Of a DNA stretch of 64,000 bases, positions 43,282 to 51,075 are shown piece after piece. The notes under the pieces are model-generated. The model was not told the DNA's origin and searched no databases. It saw nothing but the letters and a program-made list of their open reading frames with translations. Position numbers and translations under genes: made by a program. The stretch is from positions 1,460,332 through 1,524,331 of the forward strand of contig NC_009253.1 of the NCBI RefSeq assembly GCF_000016165.1, written 5' to 3'. Within the stretch, counting starts at the first letter, position 1. Each line of letters starts with the position of its first letter. The DNA comes from Desulforamulus reducens MI-1. Its GTDB lineage: Bacteria; Bacillota; Desulfotomaculia; Desulfotomaculales; Desulfotomaculaceae.

Positions 43282-44244
43282 ATGGATAAACATTCTAAAA
43301 TATATATTGCCGGTCACAGGGGGCTGGTGGGATCAGCCATTAAGCGAAGGCTTGAGCAACTGGGCTACACAAATTTGGTTTACCGAAGCAGCAAGGAGTT
43401 AGAACTGCGGAACCAAAAGGCTGTAGAAGAATTCTTTTGTGCAGAAAAACCAGCCTATGTATTCTTGGTAGCGGCAAAGGTTGGAGGGATTCTGGCCAAC
43501 AATACCTACCCAGCGGAATTTATATATGATAACCTGTCTATTCAAACCAACGTTATCCATACCTCCTACCTACACAGTGTAAAAAAACTACTTTTTTTAG
43601 GTAGCTCTTGCATATATCCCAAATTAACTCCCCAGCCCATGAAGGAGGAGTATCTGTTAAGTGGAAAATTAGAACCCACTAACGAACCCTATGCCATTGC
43701 CAAAATTGCCGGTATAAAAATGTGCCAGGCCTACAACCGCCAGTATGGTACCAATTTTATCTCTGTCATGCCTACCAATCTTTATGGACCCAATGATAAT
43801 TTTGATCTGGAAAATTCCCATGTACTGCCAGCCCTTATTAGGAAATTTCATGAAGCTAAAACAAAAATTCAGCCCGCTGTCACTGTTTGGGGAACCGGGA
43901 CACCCAAAAGAGAATTTTTACACGTAGATGATCTGGCAGATGCATGTGTGTTTCTAATGGAGCATTATCAGGACAGTGAAATTATCAACATTGGCACCGG
44001 ACAGGACCTTACCATCAAAGAACTGGCCGAACTGGTCAAAGCTAAAGTCGGTTACCAGGGAGAGATAGTATATGATAATACTAAACCAGACGGAACGCCA
44101 AAAAAACTACTGGATGTATCAAAGCTGAAGTCCATGGGATGGCAAGCCCAAATCCCCCTGAAGGAAGGTCTTGTCGGGACCTATGAATGGTATCAAAAGA
44201 ATGTTAGCCGGAATTTGCAACAAATTCAAGACGTATACCAGTAA
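43282..44244 (+). CDS. fcl: GDP-L-fucose synthase
   Basis: This 320-aa epimerase-reductase turns GDP-4-keto-6-deoxymannose into GDP-L-fucose with NADPH. Marks are the N-terminal [20 protein letters not shown] loop, [20 protein letters not shown], the catalytic [10 protein letters not shown] and [10 protein letters not shown] (YxxxK) segments and [27 protein letters not shown] precedes the ATG. It is the second gene of the gmd operon, with a methyltransferase-like gene 14 bp behind it. Confidence 0.95.
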   Translation: MDKHSKIYIAGHRGLVGSAIKRRLEQLGYTNLVYRSSKELELRNQKAVEEFFCAEKPAYVFLVAAKVGGILANNTYPAEFIYDNLSIQTNVIHTSYLHSVKKLLFLGSSCIYPKLTPQPMKEEYLLSGKLEPTNEPYAIAKIAGIKMCQAYNRQYGTNFISVMPTNLYGPNDNFDLENSHVLPALIRKFHEAKTKIQPAVTVWGTGTPKREFLHVDDLADACVFLMEHYQDSEIINIGTGQDLTIKELAELVKAKVGYQGEIVYDNTKPDGTPKKLLDVSKLKSMGWQAQIPLKEGLVGTYEWYQKNVSRNLQQIQDVYQ

Positions 44245-44258
44245 AAGGGGCGATAAAA

Positions 44259-44987
44259 ATGAAAGGCAAGGAAACCTTTGAAAAGCTTTGTAATAATGGT
44301 CTCATTCAAGAGAACAAACCGCTAAAACTTCATTTGGGCTGCGGGGAGCAGCATTTCGAGGGCTATATTAACATCGATTATCCCCCCGTAGAACATAATT
44401 TAATGAATGTAGCAGCAGACGTATATGCTGATATTAATCAGCTGGATTTTCCGGCTGGTGTCATTGATGAGGTACGCCTGCACCATGTTTTTGAACATTT
44501 TAATCGTGTAACAGCTCTGGCTTTATTAATCCGCTGGCATTCATGGCTAAAAATAGGGGGTAAGCTGATTATTGAAACGCCCGACCTGATGGGTAGCGCC
44601 AGAACAATTCTTTCTGATGCTTCTTTCCAGGAGAAAATGGCTGTGGTACGTCACTTGACGGGAGACCAGGCAGCAAGGTGGGCCTATCACGTGGACCAAT
44701 GGTTTCAGGAGAGGTTTGAAAAAACCCTAGAGAAACTAGGTTTTCAGGTACTGCAGACATACCAAATGTCCTGGTCACGGGAACCTTACCTTTCCAATAT
44801 ACTGGTAGTTGCTCAAAAAATACAAGATCTACCTCTAGATGAACAATTTAAAAAAGCCAGTGATCTACTATGGTATAGCACTGTGGATTCTACAGAAATA
44901 GCCATGCATCAGGTGTGGCGGGATCAGCTTGCCGCCTTGCTATTTCCGGTAGAAAAGACCGCACAGGACAAACCGGTGGGTGAGTAG
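44259..44987 (+). CDS. SAM-dependent methyltransferase-like protein
   Basis: This 242-aa protein has motif I as LKLHLGCGEQHFEGYINIDY (about residues 23-42), an HHVFEHF block and LKIGGKLIIETPDL (about 95-108). These mark the methyltransferase 11-type family common in glycan clusters. It may methylate a sugar of the surface glycan or the nucleotide sugar. It shares an operon with gmd and fcl. The frame after its stop (44987 onwards) carries a short remnant of another coding region. Confidence 0.75.
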   Translation: MKGKETFEKLCNNGLIQENKPLKLHLGCGEQHFEGYINIDYPPVEHNLMNVAADVYADINQLDFPAGVIDEVRLHHVFEHFNRVTALALLIRWHSWLKIGGKLIIETPDLMGSARTILSDASFQEKMAVVRHLTGDQAARWAYHVDQWFQERFEKTLEKLGFQVLQTYQMSWSREPYLSNILVVAQKIQDLPLDEQFKKASDLLWYSTVDSTEIAMHQVWRDQLAALLFPVEKTAQDKPVGE

Positions 44988-45154
44988 ATACAAAAGTTGA
45001 ACAGGATTTCTTAAACTATCTTACGGAATATCAAGAACTGGTAACTTCTGATCCGGCTAAGGCCAATTGGCATTACCTGCCTGTTTTCTTGGTCCGCTGA
45101 CACCTTAATCATTATTACGACCAAGTATCAACGGTGTTGCCGTTTCGTCATTAA
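44987..45154 (+). pseudogene. Remnant of an unidentified coding region
   Basis: In the frame starting at 44987 the sequence reads VEQDFLNYLTEYQELVTSDP, AKANWHYLPVFLVR, a TGA at 45098-45100, then HLNHYYDQVSTVLPFRH and TAA. TGA for TGG would give a continuous 55-residue segment. No start codon or ribosome site precedes it. It appears to be the decayed C-terminus of a gene whose front was lost; family unknown. Confidence 0.4.
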
Positions 45155-45207
45155 GAAACTGAAGGAGCTAACAAGAAAGGAGCGGTAAAAATAGATAAAT
45201 AAAATTG

Positions 45208-45235
45208 AAACGGCTGAAAAATCAGCCGTTTTTTG
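45208..45235 (+). terminator. Terminator of the gmd-fcl-methyltransferase operon
   Basis: AACGGCTGA / TCAGCCGTT around AAAA, followed by a T-run. Confidence 0.85.
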
Positions 45236-45251
45236 CTGAAGATGGATTTGT

Positions 45252-45420
45252 TTAAAATATTAGATGGACTCCAGCTAACATATTGATTTCATCACCCTGA
45301 CGGACAACCTTCCAGCAGGGCCATTAGATCATAGGCTTTAATAGTTGCTTCCTTATCAATCAGTTCATTAATAATAACAATGGAGGGAGCTTCCCGCGTA
45401 TCATCGGTTTGTGGTGAGTT
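45252..45420 (-). pseudogene. Remnant of an unidentified coding region (minus strand)
   Basis: The minus strand reads EAPSIVIINELIDKEATIKA, YDLMALLEGCP, then a frame change, then VRQGDEINMLAGVHLIF and TAA at 45254-45252. Joining both parts gives a continuous C-terminal segment of about 55 residues. No start or upstream portion is present. The family is not recognised. With the remnant at 44987, it marks this gap as a site of past gene loss. Confidence 0.35.
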
Positions 45421-45448
45421 AATTGTTACTTAACATGATTATCATTTA

Positions 45449-45476
45449 ACCCTTTGTAACTTAAATGCATATTTTA
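45449..45476 (+). promoter_or_regulatory. Sigma-K-like promoter of manC
   Basis: AC (45449-45450), exactly 17 bp, CATATTTTA (45468-45476): a full match to the sigma-K consensus AC-N16/17-CATAnnnTA, 39 bp before the manC start. Confidence 0.55.
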
Positions 45477-45515
45477 TATCATGTTATTTTAAATTATGAC
45501 CTGGGGGAGCAAACA

Positions 45516-46901
45516 ATGAAAGTAATCATTCTGGCTGGCGGGATCGGAACAAGGTTGTGGCCTCTAAGCCGAACTAACTACCCCAAGCAGTTCTTAAAGA
45601 TTAAAAAGATGGCAAGATCCATATTTCAAATGACCTATGAAAGGTGTCTCAAACTTACAGATCATCAGCAAATCTATATTGTTACCAATATTAACTACAA
45701 ATTTCTGGTTGTGGGGCAAATTGAAGAACTGGGCCATCAAATAGATGACCGACAGATTTTAATTGAACCTGTGGGTAAAAATACATTACCCGCTATTTAT
45801 TACGGAGTGAAAGAGATTCAAAAGCAGGGAGATGATATTACTGTCGTTTTCCCTTCTGACCATTTGATTAAGGATGAAGAGCGGTTTATAAATACCATCA
45901 AACAAGGTGAAAATCTAGCGGATCAATACATTATTACCTTTGGCATTTGTCCTACTAAACCTCACACCGGTTACGGCTACATTAAACCCAAAGAGCCCCT
46001 GCAGGTTGGTAACCGTGTGGATCAGTTTAAAGAAAAACCGGATAAAGAAACGGCTGTAAACTATTTAGCAATGGGTTACCTCTGGAATAGTGGCATGTTT
46101 ATGTTTAGAACAGATATTTTTTGCCAGGAAGTAAAAGAGTACTTACCGGATGTATGCGATGCTTTTAAGTCCCCAAATATTCTTGATATTTATGACCAAA
46201 CACCAAGTGTATCAATTGATTATGGTTTAATGGAAAAATCTAAAAATGTAGCTGTTATTCCCCTGGATGTACACTGGAGCGATTTAGGAAGTTTTGATGC
46301 CTTTTACGATGAATTTGATGTGGATGAACAGGGAAATCTCAACTTTGATAAGGACATTTTAATTGACTCATCTAACAACATGCTTTACTCAAACAAAGAG
46401 AAAGCAGTGGCTTTGATAGGAGTACATGATCTTATTTTGGTGGATCAGAAGGATGCCTTGCTTGTTTGTCGGAGAGACCATTCCCAACGGGTTAAAGAAG
46501 TTGTCGATCGTTTAAAAGAACTGAATGATCCCAGAGCGGATTATCATTTAACCGCCTACCGCCCCTGGGGGTCCTACACTATTTTAGAAGAGGGTTTTTT
46601 CTATAAAATTAAACGTATAACAGTACTGCCGGGAAAGAAATTAAGCTACCAACTGCACCACCATCGTAGTGAACACTGGGTTGTGGTTAAGGGGACAGCG
46701 AAGGTTACTATAGAAGGTAAAGAAACCTTTGTCAGAAGCGGTGAAAGTACCTTTGTACAGACCGGCTTTAAGCACAGGTTGGAAAATCCAGGTAAAGTTT
46801 TACTGGAAGTCATAGAAGTACAGCTTGGTGAGTATTTAAATGAAGACGATATCGTAAGATTAGATGATGATTTTGGTAGGTCTAGTGGAACTTTGGAGTA
46901 G
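45516..46901 (+). CDS. manC: Mannose-1-phosphate guanylyltransferase / mannose-6-phosphate isomerase
   Basis: This 461-aa bifunctional-type enzyme makes GDP-mannose from mannose-1-phosphate and GTP; the C-terminal domain may interconvert fructose-6-P and mannose-6-P. The nucleotidyltransferase part has VIILAGGIGTRLWPLSRTNY, FPSDHLI and FKEKPDKETA. The C-terminal cupin part (about 345-455) has YRPWGSYTIL, LSYQLHHHRSEHWVVVKGTA and HRLENPG. The start at ATG 45516 follows GGGGGAG by 6 bp; the frame is open further but lacks a site. It heads an operon with manB and an unknown GT-like gene. A full sigma-K-like promoter precedes it. Confidence 0.95.
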   Translation: MKVIILAGGIGTRLWPLSRTNYPKQFLKIKKMARSIFQMTYERCLKLTDHQQIYIVTNINYKFLVVGQIEELGHQIDDRQILIEPVGKNTLPAIYYGVKEIQKQGDDITVVFPSDHLIKDEERFINTIKQGENLADQYIITFGICPTKPHTGYGYIKPKEPLQVGNRVDQFKEKPDKETAVNYLAMGYLWNSGMFMFRTDIFCQEVKEYLPDVCDAFKSPNILDIYDQTPSVSIDYGLMEKSKNVAVIPLDVHWSDLGSFDAFYDEFDVDEQGNLNFDKDILIDSSNNMLYSNKEKAVALIGVHDLILVDQKDALLVCRRDHSQRVKEVVDRLKELNDPRADYHLTAYRPWGSYTILEEGFFYKIKRITVLPGKKLSYQLHHHRSEHWVVVKGTAKVTIEGKETFVRSGESTFVQTGFKHRLENPGKVLLEVIEVQLGEYLNEDDIVRLDDDFGRSSGTLE

Positions 46902-46927
46902 CAAACAAGAAGTGCTTAGGGGGGAGT

Positions 46928-48304
46928 TTGAGCGGTTTGGATGGTATAAACTTTCATATCTTTCGTGAGTATGATATCAGGGGGAAGGAACAAACGGATT
47001 TTACCGATGAGGCGGTGGAATTGCTGGGCCTTGGCCTAGGTACCTATTTTCTTCAAAAAGGGGAAAGGGATGTGGTGGTCTGTCAAGACAACCGGGCCAG
47101 TTCCCCCAGGCTAAAAACAGCCTTAAACAAAGGTCTGTTACAGACTGGCTGTAACGTCATAGACATCGGCGAAAACCCGACACCGGTATGCTACTTTGGA
47201 TTACAGCACCTGTCATTAACAGCAGGGGTTATGATTACCGGCAGTCACAATCCGCCAGAGGATAACGGTTTTAAAATTTCTTCCGCAGGTAGCACCATCT
47301 TCGGAAAAGAGATACAAAGGATTAAGGAAATTGTTGTAGATGGCCATTTTTTATCTGGTTTAGGTCAACTAACTAAATATGATATTAAAGAAGATTATCT
47401 AAAGTATTTAATTTCCAGAATACACTTATACCGTCCCCTGAAAGTAGTAATAGACGCGGGTAACGGCACTGCCGGTCCGCTGGCAGTGGAATTGTTTAAT
47501 AGGCTGGGCTGTGAGGTAATTGAGTTATATTGTGAGTCTGATTCATGTTTTCCCAACCATCATCCTGATCCTACCGTTCCCGATAATTTAAGAGATCTGC
47601 AGCAAAGGGTTTTACAGGAGAAGGCCGATGTGGGCCTGGCCTTTGATGGGGATGGTGACCGGTTGGGGGTGGTGGATAACCTGGGGAAAATAATTTGGGG
47701 AGACATCTTGCAGATTTTATTCTGGCGGGAGATATTGCCCCAAAACCCCGGTACCCCCGTAATAGTGGAAGTAAAATGCAGCCAGGCCCTGGTGGAGGAG
47801 GCCAAAAGCTTAGGCGGCAACCCCTTCTTTTATAAAACCGGCCACTCGTTGGTTAAGGCCAAAATGAAAGAAGTAGGTGCTTTATTTACTGGTGAAATGA
47901 GCGGTCACTTCTTTTTTGCGGACGAATATTTTGGCTATGACGATGCCCTTTATGCCGGGGCTAGGTTGTTAAGACTGCTAAGCCAATCCAAGAAATCTTT
48001 AAGCCAGCTGTTGAACAATATACCTTCCTATGTTTCAACGCCTGAGATTCGATTGCCTTTTTCGGATAATTATAAGAAGGAATTAATCCAAAGGATTAAA
48101 GAAAAATTTGTTGGTGAAGGTTACGAGGTCATTGATGTAGATGGAGCCAGAGTTATCTTTCCCAATGGCTGGGGGGTACTTCGATATTCAAATACCCAGC
48201 CAGTGGTGGTAATGAGGGCAGAGGCTAAAGATCAAGCCTCTTTAGGAGATATTGTTAACATATTAAAGACAACTTTTGTTGATACATTGGAGAGAATGAA
48301 ATGA
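46928..48304 (+). CDS. manB: Phosphomannomutase/phosphoglucomutase
   Basis: This 458-aa alpha-D-phosphohexomutase interconverts hexose-6-P and hexose-1-P; here it most likely feeds mannose-1-P to ManC. It has FREYDIRGKEQTDFTDEAVE near the start, the phosphoserine loop MITGSHNPPEDNGFK, the metal loop AFDGDGDRLG, the sugar loop GEMSGHFFF and the C-terminal phosphate site RYSNTQPVVVMRAEA. The start is a TTG: 46928 lies very close to the GGGGGGAG site, and the TTG at 46937 has better spacing, so the first residues are uncertain. Its stop overlaps the next start (ATGA). Confidence 0.93.
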   Translation: MSGLDGINFHIFREYDIRGKEQTDFTDEAVELLGLGLGTYFLQKGERDVVVCQDNRASSPRLKTALNKGLLQTGCNVIDIGENPTPVCYFGLQHLSLTAGVMITGSHNPPEDNGFKISSAGSTIFGKEIQRIKEIVVDGHFLSGLGQLTKYDIKEDYLKYLISRIHLYRPLKVVIDAGNGTAGPLAVELFNRLGCEVIELYCESDSCFPNHHPDPTVPDNLRDLQQRVLQEKADVGLAFDGDGDRLGVVDNLGKIIWGDILQILFWREILPQNPGTPVIVEVKCSQALVEEAKSLGGNPFFYKTGHSLVKAKMKEVGALFTGEMSGHFFFADEYFGYDDALYAGARLLRLLSQSKKSLSQLLNNIPSYVSTPEIRLPFSDNYKKELIQRIKEKFVGEGYEVIDVDGARVIFPNGWGVLRYSNTQPVVVMRAEAKDQASLGDIVNILKTTFVDTLERMK

Positions 48305-49170
48305 ATGTTATGAACGGGAGCATGGAAAACCATACCGTTGGATTAATCTTTAGTAAAGACAGAGCTATGCAGTTAGATGCTACAATAAGGTCCCTTTATC
48401 TTCATTGTAAGGATGTACAAAATATTGATTTAAAAATTCTTTACAAGGCCTCTGATGCTTATCACCTGAAGCATTATAATCAATTAATAAAAGAGTATAG
48501 CTCAGTGCAATTCATATCTGAAAATAATTTTAGGGAGCAAGTTCTTTCTAATTTATTCAACTATGCCTATATATTGTTTTTAGTCGATGATAATATTTTT
48601 GTACATGACTTTTCCATAAACAAAATAATCCTAAATTTAGAAAAACAATCTGACGCCCTGGGTTTTTCCCTGAGATTAGGGAGTAATATCAATTACTGCT
48701 ATGCTTTAAACTCTGCACAAGCACGCCCTGTTTTTTGTGAACTGGAGCATGAGACTTTAAAATATGATTGGACAGTAGCAGAGCATGATTTTGGCTACCC
48801 CCTGGAGGTCTCCAGTTCGGTATACAGAGTAGAAGATATCTTGCCATTGTTATTCCAACTTCCCTTCGCCAACCCCAACACCCTGGAAGCATATATGAGT
48901 TCCAATAAAGGATGCTATGTGGATAGCAAACCATACATTCTTTGTTATAAACAATCTATTACCTTTTGCAACCCGGTTAATAAAGTACAAAACATCTTTA
49001 ATAATCGAGCAGGAGATGAAATTAGCTATTCGATTCATGAATTAAGTAAGATGTTTGAGCAGGGGTACAGAATTGATGTTGAGAATTATTCCGGTTTTAT
49101 ACCCAATGCTTGTCATCAAGAAGTAAAACTACAATTCTTAAAACCAGAACAAGAGTATAGTGAAAAATGA
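48301..49170 (+). CDS. Unknown protein, GT-A glycosyltransferase-like
   Basis: This 289-aa protein is translationally coupled to manB by an ATGA overlap. Residues 12-125 resemble a GT-A fold: GLIFSKDRAMQLDATIRSLY (nucleotide-binding strand and helix), then ILFLVDDNIFVHDFSI, where VDDN takes the place of a DxD metal motif. The second half has no recognised motifs. Close operon linkage to manC-manB suggests that it uses GDP-mannose or a derivative. The family is not named with confidence. A terminator follows at 49253. Confidence 0.6.
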   Translation: MNVMNGSMENHTVGLIFSKDRAMQLDATIRSLYLHCKDVQNIDLKILYKASDAYHLKHYNQLIKEYSSVQFISENNFREQVLSNLFNYAYILFLVDDNIFVHDFSINKIILNLEKQSDALGFSLRLGSNINYCYALNSAQARPVFCELEHETLKYDWTVAEHDFGYPLEVSSSVYRVEDILPLLFQLPFANPNTLEAYMSSNKGCYVDSKPYILCYKQSITFCNPVNKVQNIFNNRAGDEISYSIHELSKMFEQGYRIDVENYSGFIPNACHQEVKLQFLKPEQEYSEK

Positions 49171-49252
49171 GGTTGTCTAAAATTACGGATTTTACGGAAC
49201 CCTTTCAGCTATAAAGTTAATACACAAAAAATAATCAAAGAGAATCACTTAT

Positions 49253-49286
49253 AAACTCCTACCCAAAATATTTAGGTAGGAGTTTG
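49253..49286 (+). terminator. Terminator of the manC-manB operon
   Basis: AAACTCCTACC / GGTAGGAGTTT around CAAAATATTTA, followed by a T-rich tract. Confidence 0.8.
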
Positions 49287-49310
49287 TCTTATTGTTCATT
49301 ACAAAAAAAT

Positions 49311-49331
49311 TACCGGCATTGTTTGCCGGTA
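49311..49331 (-). terminator. Terminator of the GT operon 49360-55393
   Basis: TACCGGCA / TGCCGGTA around TTGTT, followed on the minus strand by a run of seven T. Confidence 0.8.
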
Positions 49332-49359
49332 GGTTGATAACAGAACCACCACTGCCTAT

Positions 49360-51075
49360 TTACTCAGTTATAAGCTCTTTTGTCCTAATATATTCCGGAA
49401 ATTCCACCGCATCGCCCAAAGTCCTTATGGTACCTTTTATATTTTCTGACTGCTGAAGATGCCCCAATTGTTGGCATAACAAGCCATATAAATAATGTAG
49501 GTCTATATAGGATGGGTATGATTTTAACCCTTTCTCAAGTAATCTTATGGCCTTACCATAATGTTCCGACTTAATTAAACACCAGGCCACCCACCTTAAT
49601 AATACCGCTGCTTCCAAGAGATTGCTGGTTTGAGCTAGATGAGCATTAAATTTTTTTATAGCCTCACCATATCTTTGTTCAAGCAGCTCATGTACAGCAT
49701 CATTGTAAGGATAATCAACTAACGAACGATCTTTAAAGGAACAATAAAGACAGTCTACTTGACCGCTCATAGCAAGTACTCTTTGGAATACCGGCTGCCA
49801 GCGAACAATAGAGATTTCATCAGCAAAATTATAGGTAAAGGGCATAGAAACGACATCTGCCGCTGTTCCACTTAAAAGCTGTTCGAGGGCTAGCACCTCT
49901 TCCCGGCTAAAATCCATTGGCAGAAGTTTTACCCAATCCTTTTCGGTATTTATGCCAACTGGTTGGTAACCGGATACTTGTTCATAATAAGCTTTTAGTT
50001 TAGGTATTATCTGCTCCCAGCTATAACGGGCTGCAGTCTTATAGCCATTTTCCTGCAGTTTTTTATAGAGATTAGGGTTTTCTAGCAGGAGGGTAATTTT
50101 GTCAGCCAGTTCCTGGGTGTTGCCTGGCTGAAAGGTTAAACAGTTCTCTCCATCCCGTCCATAGGCCAGTACCCCGTCATTTGGAGTGGTAATTACCGGG
50201 GTGCCGCAGGCCATTGCCTCCAGGGGGGGCAGTGGAAAGGTTTCATATTCAGAAGCACATACATAGACCCAGGCCTGGCGGTAAATGTTTCCCAATTCCT
50301 CTTGGGTAGGGTTTATTTTCACCGTTCCCAAAGGGATTTTCGGAGGCTGGGGTGTTACCCAGGTAAAGCTTATGTTATGCCCCCTGTCCTGAACTATTTG
50401 ACATGCTTCCCAAATATCAGGTATTCTTTTGAAGTTTGTAATATCACGGCCTACACCCAAGACAATATGTTCTATGGGTGCTTGTTCTTTGGCAAAAAAT
50501 ACTTGGTTATTCAGGGCATTGTGAAATACCGGTGCCTCCCGATTAAAGACTTCTTTAATTTTTTTAGCTCCTGTTTCCGAGCAGGTAATTACATGACTTG
50601 GTAGTTGATAGAGCTTTGAGATGATTTCTTTTCTATCCGGGCTAACGTTATCCCAATCCCATAAATGAAAATCTCCCTGCTCAAAATATACAACCGGGGC
50701 AATACATGACTCGACACAGGTTCCCAGGTGATCCCAGTAGGTGGCAACTATTAGGTCGCAGTTAGGGGGAATACCCCGGGCCAGTTCGATACCGAAAGGG
50801 ATTTGAATATAATTAGCGTTTATGTCAAACCAACTCGGTTTAGGATAGTGACTCAATAAGCTAACCTGAACACCCTGGTTAATCAGTTCATTAGCGTGTT
50901 CTAAGATTATTTTTACTCCGCCGCATACACTGACGTGGGTTAATAAATAAACTACGTGTACGGTATCTTCTTTCTGATCAGCAGGTTTCTTTTGGATAAT
51001 CTGTTTTTGAATAAATTTAACCCGTGCAGCCCGCAGTTGATATTCCTTTACTCGAAAGTAACTTACCAAGTTCAT
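49360..51075 (-). CDS. GT4 glycosyltransferase with C-terminal helical domain
   Basis: This 571-aa protein has a GT-B fold of the GT4 family (about residues 38-370). The N-terminal VHVVYLLTHVSVCGGVKIIL strand-loop and the C-terminal donor site ASEYETFPLPPLEAMACGTP are clear. The E-x7-E pattern lies in YETFPLPPLE. After about 400 it continues with a helical domain, including TPR-like pairs (HYGKAIRLLEKGLKSYPSYI), which GT4 enzymes normally lack. It is the last gene of a three-gene GT operon; its ATG overlaps the stop of the upstream gene by 4 bp. It probably adds mannose, fucose or another hexose to a surface glycan. Confidence 0.85.
   Translation of the reverse strand: MNLVSYFRVKEYQLRAARVKFIQKQIIQKKPADQKEDTVHVVYLLTHVSVCGGVKIILEHANELINQGVQVSLLSHYPKPSWFDINANYIQIPFGIELARGIPPNCDLIVATYWDHLGTCVESCIAPVVYFEQGDFHLWDWDNVSPDRKEIISKLYQLPSHVITCSETGAKKIKEVFNREAPVFHNALNNQVFFAKEQAPIEHIVLGVGRDITNFKRIPDIWEACQIVQDRGHNISFTWVTPQPPKIPLGTVKINPTQEELGNIYRQAWVYVCASEYETFPLPPLEAMACGTPVITTPNDGVLAYGRDGENCLTFQPGNTQELADKITLLLENPNLYKKLQENGYKTAARYSWEQIIPKLKAYYEQVSGYQPVGINTEKDWVKLLPMDFSREEVLALEQLLSGTAADVVSMPFTYNFADEISIVRWQPVFQRVLAMSGQVDCLYCSFKDRSLVDYPYNDAVHELLEQRYGEAIKKFNAHLAQTSNLLEAAVLLRWVAWCLIKSEHYGKAIRLLEKGLKSYPSYIDLHYLYGLLCQQLGHLQQSENIKGTIRTLGDAVEFPEYIRTKELITE

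Noticed and set aside
45098-45100. A second UGA-selenocysteine candidate
   Set aside because: The segment lacks a start, the residue aligns with no Cys motif, no SECIS-like hairpin was seen, and the frame belongs to a remnant.
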